Under the pieces are notes generated by a model, which was not told where the DNA came from, made no database searches, and worked only from the letters and a program-made list of their open reading frames with translations. 64,000 nucleotides of DNA from Labrys sp. KNU-23 (GTDB lineage Bacteria; Pseudomonadota; Alphaproteobacteria; Rhizobiales; Labraceae). This document shows positions 18,378 to 26,717 of the stretch, piece after piece. Each line of letters begins with the position of its first letter. The first letter of the stretch is position 1. The stretch lies in NCBI RefSeq assembly GCF_008330945.1, contig NZ_CP043489.1, forward strand, positions 1,933,501 to 1,997,500, given 5' to 3'. A program made the translations under genes and the position numbers.

Positions 18378-19496
18378 TCACAGGTTCACGGACATGCCGC
18401 CGCCAAAGGCCGCGGCCTTGACGCGATAGGCCAGCACGCCGGGGGCAAGGCGCGACGCCTCGGCAAAATACTGGCCGGCCTCGGCATGTCGCTGCAAATC
18501 GAGGCAAGCGAGCGCCGCCAATTCGCAGGCCTTGTCACCGAACAGGGCGTGGTCAAAGGCAAGCCAGCCATCGGGCAATCGGTCCGGGTCGATCGCGCGC
18601 AGGAAATGCGCGACCTCCAGAGCGAGTTCGGCCTGGCCGGCGGCAAGGAGAGCGCGCCCCTTGAGGAAGTGGAGGGCATAGTCGTCGGGCTCGCGTGCCA
18701 ACGCCGAAGCGATCAGGCCGAGCGGATCGCGTCCATGCTGCAGTTCGGTCCGTACCAGGAACTGATAGAGCAGGCTCGCGGTCGCACTGCGATTGTCGTC
18801 ATCCTGCTCTTCGGCCCGTTCGAGGCCTTGCCGGGCGGCATTCTCGGCCTCTTCCAGTTGGCCGAGCCCGGCATAGGTCTCGGCCAGGTGGTACCAATAG
18901 AACAGCCGGTCGGGGTCGAGCGGCAATGCCTGCTCCAGCAACGCCAGATTGCGCGGATGCTTATGCGAGATGTCCCCGTCATAGCCTAGATGATCGATCT
19001 CGACATGGGTCTGCACCACCGGCCACCCCTCTTGGCGGCTCACCGCCTTGATGGCAGGCACCATGGTCTCGTGAATCATGCCGGCGAAACGGATGCGTGG
19101 ATCGGCCCGGAACAGGCGCCATTCGCGATAACGGGTGAAATTGGTCTTGGGCCGGAAGCGCACGAAACCGGCAACGGCCTCGGGATCGATATAGTCAGCA
19201 AGACGGCCGCCCCGTGGGAGACTCAGGCGCTCATCGGCATCGATATAGAGCACCCAGCCGGTGCGGACCTGATCGAGGCCGAGATTGCGAGGGCCGGCAA
19301 AGTCCCCCCGCCAGGCCTGATGCAGCAGCCGCACACCGGCGCTTTCGGCGATCTCGATCGTGCCGTCGGTCGAACCGGTATCGACGATGACGATCTCATC
19401 GACCTTGCCCGCCAGCGAATCCAGGCAGCCGGGCAGGAAGCGGGCCTCGTTCTTCACGATCATCGCCGCGGATATGGTTACCCGGCTATGCATCAT
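18378..19496 (-). CDS. Family 2 glycosyltransferase with C-terminal TPR-like repeats
   Basis: Residues 1-230 are a GT-A glycosyltransferase: ISAAMIVKNEARFLPGCLDS, then EIVIVDTGSTDGT, and the metal-binding motif VLYIDADERL. Residues about 230-372 look like TPR helices (LALLEQALPLDPDRLFYWYH, AETYAGLGQLEEAENAA). The same arrangement occurs in SunS-like S-glycosyltransferases of glycocin clusters and in many cell-surface enzymes. Placement between a small peptide gene and an ATP-grasp gene makes peptide glycosylation a reasonable hypothesis, not a demonstrated one. Confidence 0.85.
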   Translation of the reverse strand: MMHSRVTISAAMIVKNEARFLPGCLDSLAGKVDEIVIVDTGSTDGTIEIAESAGVRLLHQAWRGDFAGPRNLGLDQVRTGWVLYIDADERLSLPRGGRLADYIDPEAVAGFVRFRPKTNFTRYREWRLFRADPRIRFAGMIHETMVPAIKAVSRQEGWPVVQTHVEIDHLGYDGDISHKHPRNLALLEQALPLDPDRLFYWYHLAETYAGLGQLEEAENAARQGLERAEEQDDDNRSATASLLYQFLVRTELQHGRDPLGLIASALAREPDDYALHFLKGRALLAAGQAELALEVAHFLRAIDPDRLPDGWLAFDHALFGDKACELAALACLDLQRHAEAGQYFAEASRLAPGVLAYRVKAAAFGGGMSVNL

Positions 19497-19585
19497 GGAA
19501 AACCCGATATTTTAAACAAAAGCCCCCGACGCGACACATATCGCCGGAGGCCCGCCCGAAAGGATGGAAATCGGAGAAAATCGTT

Positions 19586-19611
19586 CGCGCCCCCTTGATT
19601 TCAGGGGCGCG
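19586..19611 (-). terminator. Hairpin after the small peptide gene, probable attenuator
   Basis: Arms 19586-19593 and 19604-19611 (CGCGCCCC / GGGGCGCG) form an 8-bp GC stem with a 10-base loop, seven bases after the stop of the minus-strand peptide gene. Only a weak T-run follows. Such a partial terminator would give more peptide mRNA than enzyme mRNA. Confidence 0.5.
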
Positions 19612-19617
19612 ACGCCA

Positions 19618-19797
19618 TCACCCAACATTGCCCATCATCGACAAGGTATTGTCGGTCGACATTTCCTTGACGGACATCGACAGCACCTTGGGAGCCTCGT
19701 AGGGCGCACGGGCAGCCAGGACACTGGCCTTCTTGACGGAGGCCTTCGGAGCCGGGTTCGCGGCATTGAGCTTCATAGCGCTGGCAGTGGCGGCCAT
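19618..19797 (-). CDS. 59-residue peptide, candidate RiPP-like precursor
   Basis: I chose the ATG at 19797 because GAGG lies six bases upstream; a longer frame to 19857 lacks such a site and would run over the promoter. The peptide is rich in Ala, Lys and Ser. It contains APYEAPKVLSMSV, a YxxPxV element like those by which leader peptides dock to modifying enzymes, and ends STDNTLSMMGNVG. It has no membrane segment. It is first in a cassette with a glycosyltransferase and an ATP-grasp enzyme and is followed by a hairpin, the usual layout of a modified-peptide precursor. No leader-docking (PqqD-like) protein was seen, so the assignment is tentative. Confidence 0.55.
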   Translation of the reverse strand: MAATASAMKLNAANPAPKASVKKASVLAARAPYEAPKVLSMSVKEMSTDNTLSMMGNVG

Positions 19798-19856
19798 CTT
19801 AAACCTCGTTGTTTCTCGCAGCGGGCGGTATGCCATTTTGGAAACCGATGGATTCA

Positions 19857-19885
19857 CGTGTAGGTAGAAGATCGAGGGCTGTCAA
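19857..19885 (-). promoter_or_regulatory. Predicted sigma-70-type promoter of the peptide cassette
   Basis: On the minus strand TTGACA (19885-19880) is followed after 17 bases by TACACG (19862-19857), about 60 bases upstream of the peptide ATG. The -35 is a perfect match; the -10 is moderate. Confidence 0.5.
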
Positions 19886-20186
19886 TCGAGGACGACGCTG
19901 TGGCGAGATCGCCCCTCCACTTGCCCCCGTCAACCGCCGCGAAAACGCGGTTTGCGTCCCTATTTTCCGATCTCACCAGGGCCTCGTCTGGGCACGAGAG
20001 GTATCATTCGGTGCCGGTACCCCAGTATTGTTACCTATCCGCCACACCTCATGGCGAAAATAAGGCGCGCGGTCGGAAACACCCGGCAATTCCTTTGACT
20101 TGGAATCGCGGCTCTCCCATAGCTTCACACATAGGAATGTTCCGGGACCGATGAGTTGCGGTGCCGAGTAGGAGCGAGGGGCGTCG
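19886..20186. other. Intergenic region with candidate porin promoter
   Basis: No gene is supported here. TTGACT (20095-20100) followed after 17-18 bases by CATAGCT-like sequence is a possible promoter for the outer-membrane gene. GAGGGG just before 20187 is its likely ribosome-binding site. Confidence 0.35.
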
Positions 20187-20906
20187 ATGTTCAAGGCAGT
20201 TTTCGTACCGACCGTGATGGCCGTGGCTCTGTTTGCGGGTGCAGCCAGCGCCGCCGACCTCGCCCCCCAGGCCGTCGAGCCCGTCGCTCCTGCCTACACC
20301 CCCTACAACTGGTCCGGTCCCTATATCGGTGTGCATGCCGGCTATGGCTGGGGCCGCGAGGACGACAATCAGAGCCGTCTGTTCTCCGAGAATGGGCCGG
20401 CAACGAATACGAATCTTGCTGACAAGTTCAGCATGAACGGCTTCGTCGGCGGCGCCCATGCCGGCTACAACTACCAGATCGACCAGTTCGTTATCGGCGG
20501 CGAAGCCGATATCGACTACACCGACCTCAAGGGCAACCATCGCTACAGCTATTCGGGTGGCAGCGTCACCGGGCGCCTGCAGATGAAGAGCGAGTGGCAA
20601 GGTTCGCTGCGCCTGCGCGCCGGCTACGCCTTCGACAATCTGCTGGTCTATGCCACCGGCGGCGTTGCCTTCGCCAATGGCAAGCTGTCGGACCGGGGCG
20701 TGAACGGCGCGTCCAGCGACAGCAACACCCATACCGGCTGGACCGTGGGTCTGGGCGCTGAATATGCCTTCACCCAGAACTGGATCGGCCGCGCCGAGGT
20801 GCGCTACTCCGACTTCCAGAAGAAGGGCTATGACACGCCGAATGGCCGGGTCAAGGCCGGCTGGAACCAGACCACGGCGACGCTCGGCATCAGCTACAAG
20901 TTCTGA
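20187..20906 (+). CDS. Outer-membrane beta-barrel protein, Omp25/RopB-like
   Basis: The 239-residue protein has a signal peptide (VMAVALFAGAASAADLAP) and the family opening PYNWSGPYIGVHAGYGWG. Alternating beta strands of the OmpA-like eight-strand barrel follow, ending with the canonical aromatic C-terminus TATLGISYKF. Internal phrases GYNYQIDQFVIGGEADIDY and GLGAEYAFTQNWIGRAEVRY are typical of the abundant Omp25/RopB proteins of Hyphomicrobiales, which stabilise the outer membrane. A strong terminator follows directly. Confidence 0.93.
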   Translation: MFKAVFVPTVMAVALFAGAASAADLAPQAVEPVAPAYTPYNWSGPYIGVHAGYGWGREDDNQSRLFSENGPATNTNLADKFSMNGFVGGAHAGYNYQIDQFVIGGEADIDYTDLKGNHRYSYSGGSVTGRLQMKSEWQGSLRLRAGYAFDNLLVYATGGVAFANGKLSDRGVNGASSDSNTHTGWTVGLGAEYAFTQNWIGRAEVRYSDFQKKGYDTPNGRVKAGWNQTTATLGISYKF

Positions 20907-20928
20907 TCCGCCCAACAGGAATTCGACG

Positions 20929-20960
20929 AAAACCCGGCCCTGCGCCGGGTTTTTGTTTTT
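20929..20960 (+). terminator. Rho-independent terminator after the outer-membrane protein gene
   Basis: AACCCGGC, a short loop and GCCGGGTT form an 8-bp stem followed by TTTGTTTTT. Position and T-run fit termination of the 20187-20906 transcript. Confidence 0.85.
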
Positions 20961-21009
20961 GCGGCCTGCTATAGAGGGGTGGCGGGAACCGAACCGAGGT
21001 GAAATCCCC

Positions 21010-21963
21010 ATGATGTCGCTGCAAGGCAAACGGGTCTGGGTCGCCGGCCATCGCGGCATGGTCGGGGCCGCACTGATGCGGCGGCTGCAAAGCGAGGACT
21101 GCGCCCTGCTGACGGCGGGCAGAGCCGAACTCGACCTCAGGCGCCAGGCCGAGACCGAGGCCTGGATCGAGCGGATGCGCCCCGAGGTGATCTTCCTCGC
21201 CGCCGCCAAGGTGGGCGGCATTCTCGCCAATGCCAGCCTCCCGGCCGATTTCCTCTATGACAACCTCGCCATCGAGGCCAATGTGGTGCACGCCGCCGCG
21301 CGGGCCGGGGTGGGCAAACTCGTCCTGCTCGGCTCGAGTTGCATCTATCCGCGCGAAGCCGCCCAGCCGATCGGCGAGAATCAACTGCTGTCGGGCCCGC
21401 TCGAGCCTACCAATGAATGGTATGCGATCGCCAAGATCGCCGGCCTCAAGCTGGTCCAGGCCTATCGACGCCAGCATGGCTGCGACTTCATCGCCGCCAT
21501 GCCCTGCAATCTCTATGGTCCGCACGACAATTTCGACCTGGCGTCGAGCCATGTCCTCGCGGCTTTCATCCGGCGGGTGCACGATGCCAAACTGCGCGGA
21601 GCCCCCTCGATCGAGATCTGGGGCAGTGGCACGCCCCGGCGCGAATTCCTGCATGTCGACGACTGTGCCGACGCCTTGGTGCGCCTGGCCAAGGACTATT
21701 CCGATGAAAGGCCGATCAATATCGGGGCCGGGCGGGACATCACCATCCTGGAGCTTCTGGAAGCGGTGAAGCGCGTCATCGGCTATGCCGGCGCCACCAC
21801 GCACGACCTCGGCAAACCGGACGGTACGCCGCGCAAGCTGATGGATTCCTCGCGCATCGCCGCATTCGGCTGGCGCCCGCGCATTGGGCTCGAGGAAGGC
21901 CTTGCCGAGACCTATGCCTGGTATCTTGCCCAGGAAGGCAGGACCAAAGCCGCCAAGCCCTAG
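21010..21963 (+). CDS. fcl: GDP-L-fucose synthase
   Basis: The 317-residue extended SDR enzyme has the NADP motif VWVAGHRGMVGAALMRRL, LAAAKVGGILAN, LLGSSCIYPREAAQPI and the catalytic YAIAKIAGLKL (YxxxK). It epimerises and reduces GDP-4-keto-6-deoxymannose to GDP-L-fucose for surface polysaccharides. The start at 21010 follows GAGGTG. It is convergent with gmd, which makes its substrate. Confidence 0.95.
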   Translation: MMSLQGKRVWVAGHRGMVGAALMRRLQSEDCALLTAGRAELDLRRQAETEAWIERMRPEVIFLAAAKVGGILANASLPADFLYDNLAIEANVVHAAARAGVGKLVLLGSSCIYPREAAQPIGENQLLSGPLEPTNEWYAIAKIAGLKLVQAYRRQHGCDFIAAMPCNLYGPHDNFDLASSHVLAAFIRRVHDAKLRGAPSIEIWGSGTPRREFLHVDDCADALVRLAKDYSDERPINIGAGRDITILELLEAVKRVIGYAGATTHDLGKPDGTPRKLMDSSRIAAFGWRPRIGLEEGLAETYAWYLAQEGRTKAAKP

Positions 21964-22018
21964 AGCAAAATGGCTTTTCTTCGAATCGCAAGACGCTTTA
22001 GCTCACTCAGAACCAGCC

Positions 22019-23077
22019 CTACTCCGCCACATTGTTGCCACGCCCGGCCTCCAGGTCGGCGGTCATCATCTCCGTCACCAATGCTTCGAAAGTGGTACAA
22101 TGTTGCCACCCAAGCACTGCCTGCGCCTTGGCGGCATTACCGATGAGGCAATCGACTTCGGTCGGCCGGAAATAACGCGGATCGATCGCGACGAGTTCGC
22201 GCCCGCTGACCCGGTCAAGCCCCCTCTCCTCCACGCCTTTGCCGACCCAATCGAGCGAGCGGCCGACATGGGCGAAGGCCCGTTCGACGAAATCGCGCAC
22301 CGAATGGGCCCGGCCCGTCGCCAGCACATAATCATCGGGGCGGTCCTGCTGCAGCATGCGCCACATGCCCTCCACATAGTCGCGGGCATGGCCCCAGTCG
22401 CGCCGGGCTTCGAGGTTGCCCAGATAGAGCCTATCCTGGCGGCCCCTTTCGATCGCCGCCACCGCTCGCGTGATCTTGCGGCTGACGAAAGTCTCGCCGC
22501 GCACCGGACTCTCGTGGTTGAACAGGATGCCGTTGGAGGCATGCAGGCCATAGGCCTCGCGGTGGTTCACCGTGGTCCAATGGGCATAGAGCTTGGCAAT
22601 GGCATAGGGGCTGCGCGGATTGAAGGGTGAGCTTTCGTCCAGCGGCTGGTCGCTCTGGCCGCCATAGAGCTCGGAGGTGGAAGCCTGGTAGAAGCGGCAG
22701 CGCCCTTCCAACTTGAGGGTGCGGATGGCCTGCAGCAGGCGCAGCGGCCCCACGGCATCGATGTCGGCGGTATATTCGGGCATGTCGAAGCTGACGCGCA
22801 CATGGCTCTGCGCCGCCAGATTGTAGATCTCGTCGGGCGCAGCCGCATCGACGACACGGATGAGGCTCTGCCCATCCTGCATGTCGGCATAATGGATATG
22901 CAGGCGGCGCCCCTCGACATGTGGATCCTGGTAGATCGCATCGAGCCGCACTGTGTTGAAGGAGGAAGACGGCCGCTTGATGCCGTGGACCTGATAGCCC
23001 TTCGTCAGCAGCAGCCTTGCGAGATAGTAGCCGTCCTGGCCCGTCATGCCCGTGATGAGTGCCGTCTTGCCGCTCAT
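22019..23077 (-). CDS. gmd: GDP-mannose 4,6-dehydratase
   Basis: The sequence has [53 protein letters not shown] and the active-site run STSELYGG then [12 protein letters not shown]. It converts GDP-mannose to GDP-4-keto-6-deoxymannose, the precursor used by fcl next to it. The start at 23077 has GGAGG five bases upstream; a frame start at 23131 is less likely. Length (352 residues) is normal. Confidence 0.96.
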   Translation of the reverse strand: MSGKTALITGMTGQDGYYLARLLLTKGYQVHGIKRPSSSFNTVRLDAIYQDPHVEGRRLHIHYADMQDGQSLIRVVDAAAPDEIYNLAAQSHVRVSFDMPEYTADIDAVGPLRLLQAIRTLKLEGRCRFYQASTSELYGGQSDQPLDESSPFNPRSPYAIAKLYAHWTTVNHREAYGLHASNGILFNHESPVRGETFVSRKITRAVAAIERGRQDRLYLGNLEARRDWGHARDYVEGMWRMLQQDRPDDYVLATGRAHSVRDFVERAFAHVGRSLDWVGKGVEERGLDRVSGRELVAIDPRYFRPTEVDCLIGNAAKAQAVLGWQHCTTFEALVTEMMTADLEAGRGNNVAE

Positions 23078-23261
23078 GCCACCCTCCCCTGCCGGCCTTG
23101 CACCCGTCTCAGAGGCAGCCATTCCACGCATCCGGTATGGATCAGAGCGCTGTCCCCCGCAAGCCGGGAGGGCGAGAATGGCTGCCGCCCAGTTGAGTTA
23201 TGGCCGTCAAGCGGGTAGCACTCGAAGCTGAACACCTTCGCGCAAACAGGCTGCTTTTTGC

Positions 23262-23903
23262 ATGTCCCAGGAACCGCCCTTTCTCAACGCCATGGAAGCC
23301 CGCATCTTCGGCTGCCTGATCGAAAAGCAGCTGCTGACGCCGGACGCCTATCCGCTGACGCTGAACGCGCTGCAGGCCGCGGCCAACCAGAAGACGTCGC
23401 GCGAGCCGGTCATGGCCCTGGAGGCGGGGGAGATCGGCCACACGCTCGCAACGCTGGAACAGCAGGGACTGGTGCGTCGCGCCTTCGGCTCACGCGTGGA
23501 GCGCTACGAGCATCTCGCCGGCCAGCGCTTCAACCTGACCAAGCAGCAATCGGCCCTGCTGGCGGTGATGTTGCTGCGCGGCCCGCAGACCCTGAACGAA
23601 TTGCAGACCCGGACCGACCGCATGGCGAGCTTCGGCTCGGCCGACGAGATCAGGCAGGAGCTCGATCTGCTCGCCAGTGCCCGCCCGCCGCTGGTCAAGG
23701 AGATCGGTCGCGCGCCCGGCCAGCGCGAAGATCGCTTCGCCCATCTGCTCTCAGGCGATGTCGAAGTCTCCATGATCGCCAACCCGGCCCCTCGCGCCGC
23801 CGCGCCATCCTCTTCGGCCCTGGCCGAACTTGAGGAGCGCGTGCGCATGCTGGAGGAAGTCGTCGCCGAGCTCCAGGCTCGCCTCGACGCGGTGGGCGCC
23901 TGA
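23262..23903 (+). CDS. YceH family (DUF480) protein
   Basis: The 213-residue protein shows the DUF480/YceH opening LNAMEARIFGCLIEKQLLTP with PLTLNALQAAANQKTSREP, followed by a second winged-helix repeat (RGPQTLNELQTRTDRM) and a C-terminal coiled coil (LAELEERVRMLEEVVAELQ). Crystal structures in the family show paired winged helices, but the function is unknown. It is the last clearly chromosomal gene before the phage repressor region. Confidence 0.9.
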   Translation: MSQEPPFLNAMEARIFGCLIEKQLLTPDAYPLTLNALQAAANQKTSREPVMALEAGEIGHTLATLEQQGLVRRAFGSRVERYEHLAGQRFNLTKQQSALLAVMLLRGPQTLNELQTRTDRMASFGSADEIRQELDLLASARPPLVKEIGRAPGQREDRFAHLLSGDVEVSMIANPAPRAAAPSSSALAELEERVRMLEEVVAELQARLDAVGA

Positions 23904-23937
23904 ACGGGTTAGACGGATCAAGGTGGAAGAGCTCGCC

Positions 23938-24270
23938 TCACGCCGCCTCCCGGCGATCACGGGCGCGATCATAGGCACTGGGCTTCTGGCGCCAGTGCCC
24001 TTCCACGGCCTCGGCGATCAGCGCGCCATAGACGGCATCGACGACGAGGGCGTTGCAGATCTCGTCAAACCAGGGATCGCCCTCCCTCAGCGTCGCGAAG
24101 GACGCCTTGCGCTCCTGCCGGTGCCAGACGTTGAGCTTCACGTTGTCGAAACGCATTGCGGTGCGGGAAAGGCCGAAGCAGACGTGAGCGGCGCCATCGA
24201 GGGGCCCGGCCAGCAGGCCGCCGATCTGGACGAGATGAAGCTCCTCGAAGGCCAGGGTATAGTCGGACAT
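23938..24270 (-). CDS. Phage-associated protein of unknown function
   Basis: I do not recognise this 110-residue soluble protein (start MSDYTLAFEELHLVQIGG). It has no signal peptide or membrane segment. It is transcribed leftward from a region holding a 21-bp operator that also occurs at the repressor gene (24317-24337), so it is probably part of the repressed prophage regulon. It may be an early leftward gene or the edge of the element. Confidence 0.6.
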   Translation of the reverse strand: MSDYTLAFEELHLVQIGGLLAGPLDGAAHVCFGLSRTAMRFDNVKLNVWHRQERKASFATLREGDPWFDEICNALVVDAVYGALIAEAVEGHWRQKPSAYDRARDRREAA

Positions 24271-24316
24271 GGCTGACAGCTCCCATCACGGGCAAATCCC
24301 GTGGCTTATGGGAATA

Positions 24317-24345
24317 ATGTTCCCAATATGGGTACATTTTGTCAA
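24317..24345 (-). promoter_or_regulatory. Repressor operator and leftward promoter (OL-like)
   Basis: Bases 24317-24337 are a near-perfect 21-bp palindrome, ATGTTCCCAATATGGGTACAT. On the minus strand TTGACA (24345-24340) overlaps its edge, with an AACATT-like -10 about 18 bases on. A bound repressor would block transcription of the 23938-24270 gene. Confidence 0.65.
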
Positions 24346-24380
24346 GCCAGGCTGGGACCAAATCAGAAGCCGGAACCAAA

Positions 24381-25124
24381 TCAGAAAAAATGCCAGCCGG
24401 CGACGACCTTGCCGACGATCTGCAGCTCGTCCTCGCTGCGGGCGATCTGGACATGGCCGCCATTGTCGCTGATCACCCGGATGGCGTTGTCGCCGAGGAT
24501 CTTGGAGGTCTCGATACGCTTGGCCTGAATGTCGCCCCAGCGGTCACGGATGGCATAGATGCCGTCGGGCGAGGGTATGCGGTGGCGGGTGTCGATGATC
24601 AGCGGTGTTCCCGGCGCAATCGTCGGGCGCATGGAATCACCCTTGGCCTCGATGATCAGCAATTCCCCCGGCTTGGCACCGATGCCGCGCAGGAACCAGG
24701 GCGGGAACACCCAGGGATCGGGCTTCACCGCATCCCGCGTCTCGATCTTGTCGCCGTCGCGGTAATAGGCGTGCGCCACCTGCCCGCCGCCGCCCATGCC
24801 AGCGCGGGCGTCAACCTCGACGATGCCATTGCCGGGAATGCGCGGCGGCGCATCGGGATCGAGCGCCTCGGGCGCCTCCGGCTCGAAGAAGCCGTCGGGC
24901 TGGTGCTCGTCGGGATCGAAGGAGGCGAGCTGCAGGCGGTTCGACATCAGATCGCCGGGATCGACCTTCAGCGCCGCGGCGGCCCGCACGATCCATATGT
25001 CCGACAGGCGCCGCTCGCCCCGCTCCAGCTTCACGAGCTGAGACCTTTTTGTCCCCATTGCCTCGGCCAGCGCTTGCTGCGACAGGCCCTTGGCAGTGCG
25101 CAATGCTTTGAGATTGTTCCCCAT
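24381..25124 (-). CDS. CI/LexA-like prophage repressor, HTH plus S24 peptidase
   Basis: The N-terminus is an XRE HTH (LKALRTAKGLSQQALAEAMG, then KLERGERRLS). The C-terminal half is an S24 self-cleaving domain with GDSMRPTIAPGTPLIIDT (catalytic Ser) and an IQAKRI lysine region. Such repressors are inactivated by RecA-stimulated autocleavage, so induction by DNA damage is likely. The ATG at 25124 lies inside operator 25114-25134, so the gene probably represses its own synthesis. A longer frame to 25178 is possible. Confidence 0.93.
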   Translation of the reverse strand: MGNNLKALRTAKGLSQQALAEAMGTKRSQLVKLERGERRLSDIWIVRAAAALKVDPGDLMSNRLQLASFDPDEHQPDGFFEPEAPEALDPDAPPRIPGNGIVEVDARAGMGGGGQVAHAYYRDGDKIETRDAVKPDPWVFPPWFLRGIGAKPGELLIIEAKGDSMRPTIAPGTPLIIDTRHRIPSPDGIYAIRDRWGDIQAKRIETSKILGDNAIRVISDNGGHVQIARSEDELQIVGKVVAGWHFF

Positions 25125-25134
25125 ACGGGTACAT
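25114..25134. promoter_or_regulatory. Repressor operator overlapping the repressor start codon
   Basis: TTGTTCCCCATACGGGTACAT matches the 21-bp operators at 24317 and 25191 at most positions, and it covers the repressor ATG. A half site TGGGAACAT lies nearby at 25170-25178. Confidence 0.6.
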
Positions 25135-25183
25135 TGCCCCAGAAATCCCGTCTTGGCCAGAATTATTTTTGGGAACATTCCTC

Positions 25184-25212
25184 TTGCTTAATGAACCCAT
25201 AATGGGTACATT
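25184..25212 (+). promoter_or_regulatory. Rightward prophage promoter with embedded operator (PR/OR-like)
   Basis: TTGCTT (25184-25189), 17 bases, TACATT (25207-25212). The 21-bp palindrome ATGAACCCATAATGGGTACAT (25191-25211) fills the spacer, so a bound repressor would block RNA polymerase directly. Confidence 0.7.
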
Positions 25213-25398
25213 AAGTTCATAGCCAGTACACGTTCCCCTGGCGCCATTCGCATCGGGGGCCAGCGTCTCCCGGTAGGCCGTACGGAAAAACAAATCAGCC
25301 AAGCGCTTTGCGCGCCCCACGCCGCCTCCGGAAGTCCGGAGGCAGGCTGCGGCGCCGTGACGGCTCATGGCCTGACGACAGAAAAAGGAGGCAACCTC
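25213..25398. other. Leader region of the rightward phage transcript
   Basis: No gene is seen. A perfect GCCTCCGGA / TCCGGAGGC hairpin lies at about 25323-25344 without a T-run. AAGGAGG at 25385-25391 is an excellent ribosome-binding site for the ATG at 25399. Confidence 0.4.
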
Positions 25399-25566
25399 AT
25401 GCAGCAGCCCGACGATCCGGGCTTCGCCCGTCACGACATCGCAGGGGACGCATGGCCGGAGGCTGGCCACGATGCCGGCAGCCGCCTCCTTGCCCTCGCT
25501 TTGTGCGCCCTCTCCGGCAGGCTCCTGGCTGCAATCGTCAGCCTCGTCACCGCCTGGCTGCGATGA
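25399..25566 (+). CDS. Small phage protein with C-terminal hydrophobic segment
   Basis: AAGGAGG seven bases before the ATG strongly supports this 55-residue gene. Its C-terminal 28 residues (RLLALALCALSGRLLAAIVS and onward) form one likely membrane helix after a charged N-terminus. It is the first gene of the rightward repressed operon. It could be a small membrane regulator or a minimal holin-like protein; the sequence does not decide. Confidence 0.55.
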   Translation: MQQPDDPGFARHDIAGDAWPEAGHDAGSRLLALALCALSGRLLAAIVSLVTAWLR

Positions 25567-25618
25567 GCGCCCGTCCTTCCCGCTCCTTTCCTCCCGGCCC
25601 CTCTCATCGGAGATCGAC

Positions 25619-26008
25619 ATGGCGATGCCGAACAGCAAGCCCCGGCACTATCGTGCAGCGGATCAGCTCGAAACCGCACGCGCCCTGCGTGCCAAGGGTG
25701 CCAACCTGCGCCAGATCGCCCGGGCCCTCGGCCGCAGCCACCGGGCCGTAACGGCCCTCCTGGCTCAGCTCGGCCCTGCCCAAGAGGACAGCGAGGAGAC
25801 AGGCGAGCAGGATCGCCGGGCGCAAGCGCATCGCCGGGCCGTCCTGCAGCATCTCAACGACATCCGGCGCGAACACGGCTTCGACAAGCGTTGGGAAAGC
25901 TACGCCCTGCGGCCGGGGACGGCGCTGCCTCTCGATAGCTGGCGCTCACTCGACTTTTCTCCCATCGGCTCGCCCGCCGAGATGTGTGCCGGCCTGCTCG
26001 AGCACTGA
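25619..26008 (+). CDS. Phage HTH-domain protein
   Basis: The ATG at 25619 follows GGAG by six bases. Residues about 10-45 form a resolvase/homeodomain-like helix-turn-helix (LETARALRAKGANLRQIARA, then LGRSHRAVTALL). The remaining 85 residues are charged and unassigned. Position directly after the repressor-controlled promoter suggests an early regulator, perhaps the activator or antiterminator needed for the late genes. That role is inferred from position only. Confidence 0.65.
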   Translation: MAMPNSKPRHYRAADQLETARALRAKGANLRQIARALGRSHRAVTALLAQLGPAQEDSEETGEQDRRAQAHRRAVLQHLNDIRREHGFDKRWESYALRPGTALPLDSWRSLDFSPIGSPAEMCAGLLEH

Positions 26009-26137
26009 AAGGCCAGGGGCAAGCTCGAGGCGCCCCTTCCAGTCATGAACCGGCTCGGTACTTTCCCGCTCAGGGCGCCTGACCTGAGCCGCCATCCGCC
26101 CTTCTTCCTTTCTCCCATAGCCAGGAGGCCGCCTGAG

Positions 26138-26644
26138 ATGCGCCCCTCTCCCTTCTTGAAGATCCGTCAACGCGAACCTTCGGGCCGGCTCCAGCGCGAG
26201 AGCGTCGCCGAAATCACCGCCATCGCCACAAGGAACCGTATCCGCATGGGCGTTCGGCCCGGGGACGCACGCAGCCAGCTCGCAGGCTCAGTGTTCGGGC
26301 GCCTCTGCCTGCAGCAGGAGATCAACGCCCGGCAATATGAGGCAGGCTGCCGCTTCGGCATCGCCGTGATCCGCTATGCCAAGGTCATGGGCTTTGCCTC
26401 GCCCAACCCGCGCTCGCTCGACATGCTGATGCTGGGCGGCGGCGGCCATGGCGAGGAAGCCGGCGATGCCGAGGCGATCGCCAAGACGCGTCGGCGCTAT
26501 GAGGACATGTTCACCGCCCTCAATGACGCGCCCGATGGCAAGCGCTATCTCAAGGCACTCAAGGACTGCATCCTGCAGGATCAGCATGCCGAGCTCGGTG
26601 ATTTGCGCTGCGGATTGAATATTCTTTGCCGACTATGGGGTTGA
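26138..26644 (+). CDS. Phage protein of unknown function
   Basis: AGGAGG nine bases upstream supports the ATG at 26138, giving 168 residues. The protein is soluble and basic at its N-terminus (SPFLKIRQREPSGRLQRE), with a central helical stretch and a Gly-rich loop (MLMLGGGGHGEEAGD). I do not recognise the family. Its last codons overlap promoter element A (26625-26717), so late-promoter activity and translation of this gene overlap. As the last early gene it is a second candidate for a late regulator. Confidence 0.6.
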   Translation: MRPSPFLKIRQREPSGRLQRESVAEITAIATRNRIRMGVRPGDARSQLAGSVFGRLCLQQEINARQYEAGCRFGIAVIRYAKVMGFASPNPRSLDMLMLGGGGHGEEAGDAEAIAKTRRRYEDMFTALNDAPDGKRYLKALKDCILQDQHAELGDLRCGLNILCRLWG

Positions 26645-26717
26645 CGGCAACGAGCCCATATGGCAGAGTAGAAATATGAGAAAAAGCGCCCAGCCGGAAG
26701 GTTCGGGCGCTTTTTTT
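26625..26717 (+). promoter_or_regulatory. Late promoter-terminator element A
   Basis: TTTGCCGACTA, then TTGACG (26641-26646), 17 bases, CAGAGT (26664-26669), followed about 12 bases later by an intrinsic terminator (AAAAAGCGCCC...GGGCGCTTTTTTT, 26681-26717). The same 92-bp arrangement recurs at 35626, 44458 and 51947. Transcripts would end after about 45 bases unless the terminator is overridden. It heads the 27011 toxin gene. Confidence 0.75.

Noticed and set aside
17697-18989. 430-codon plus-strand frame
   Set aside because: Antisense to the ATP-grasp and glycosyltransferase genes, both of which show conserved catalytic motifs.
19798-19857. Longer start of the small peptide gene at 19857
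   Set aside because: It has no ribosome-binding site and would begin within the predicted -10 region; the ATG at 19797 has GAGG at good spacing.
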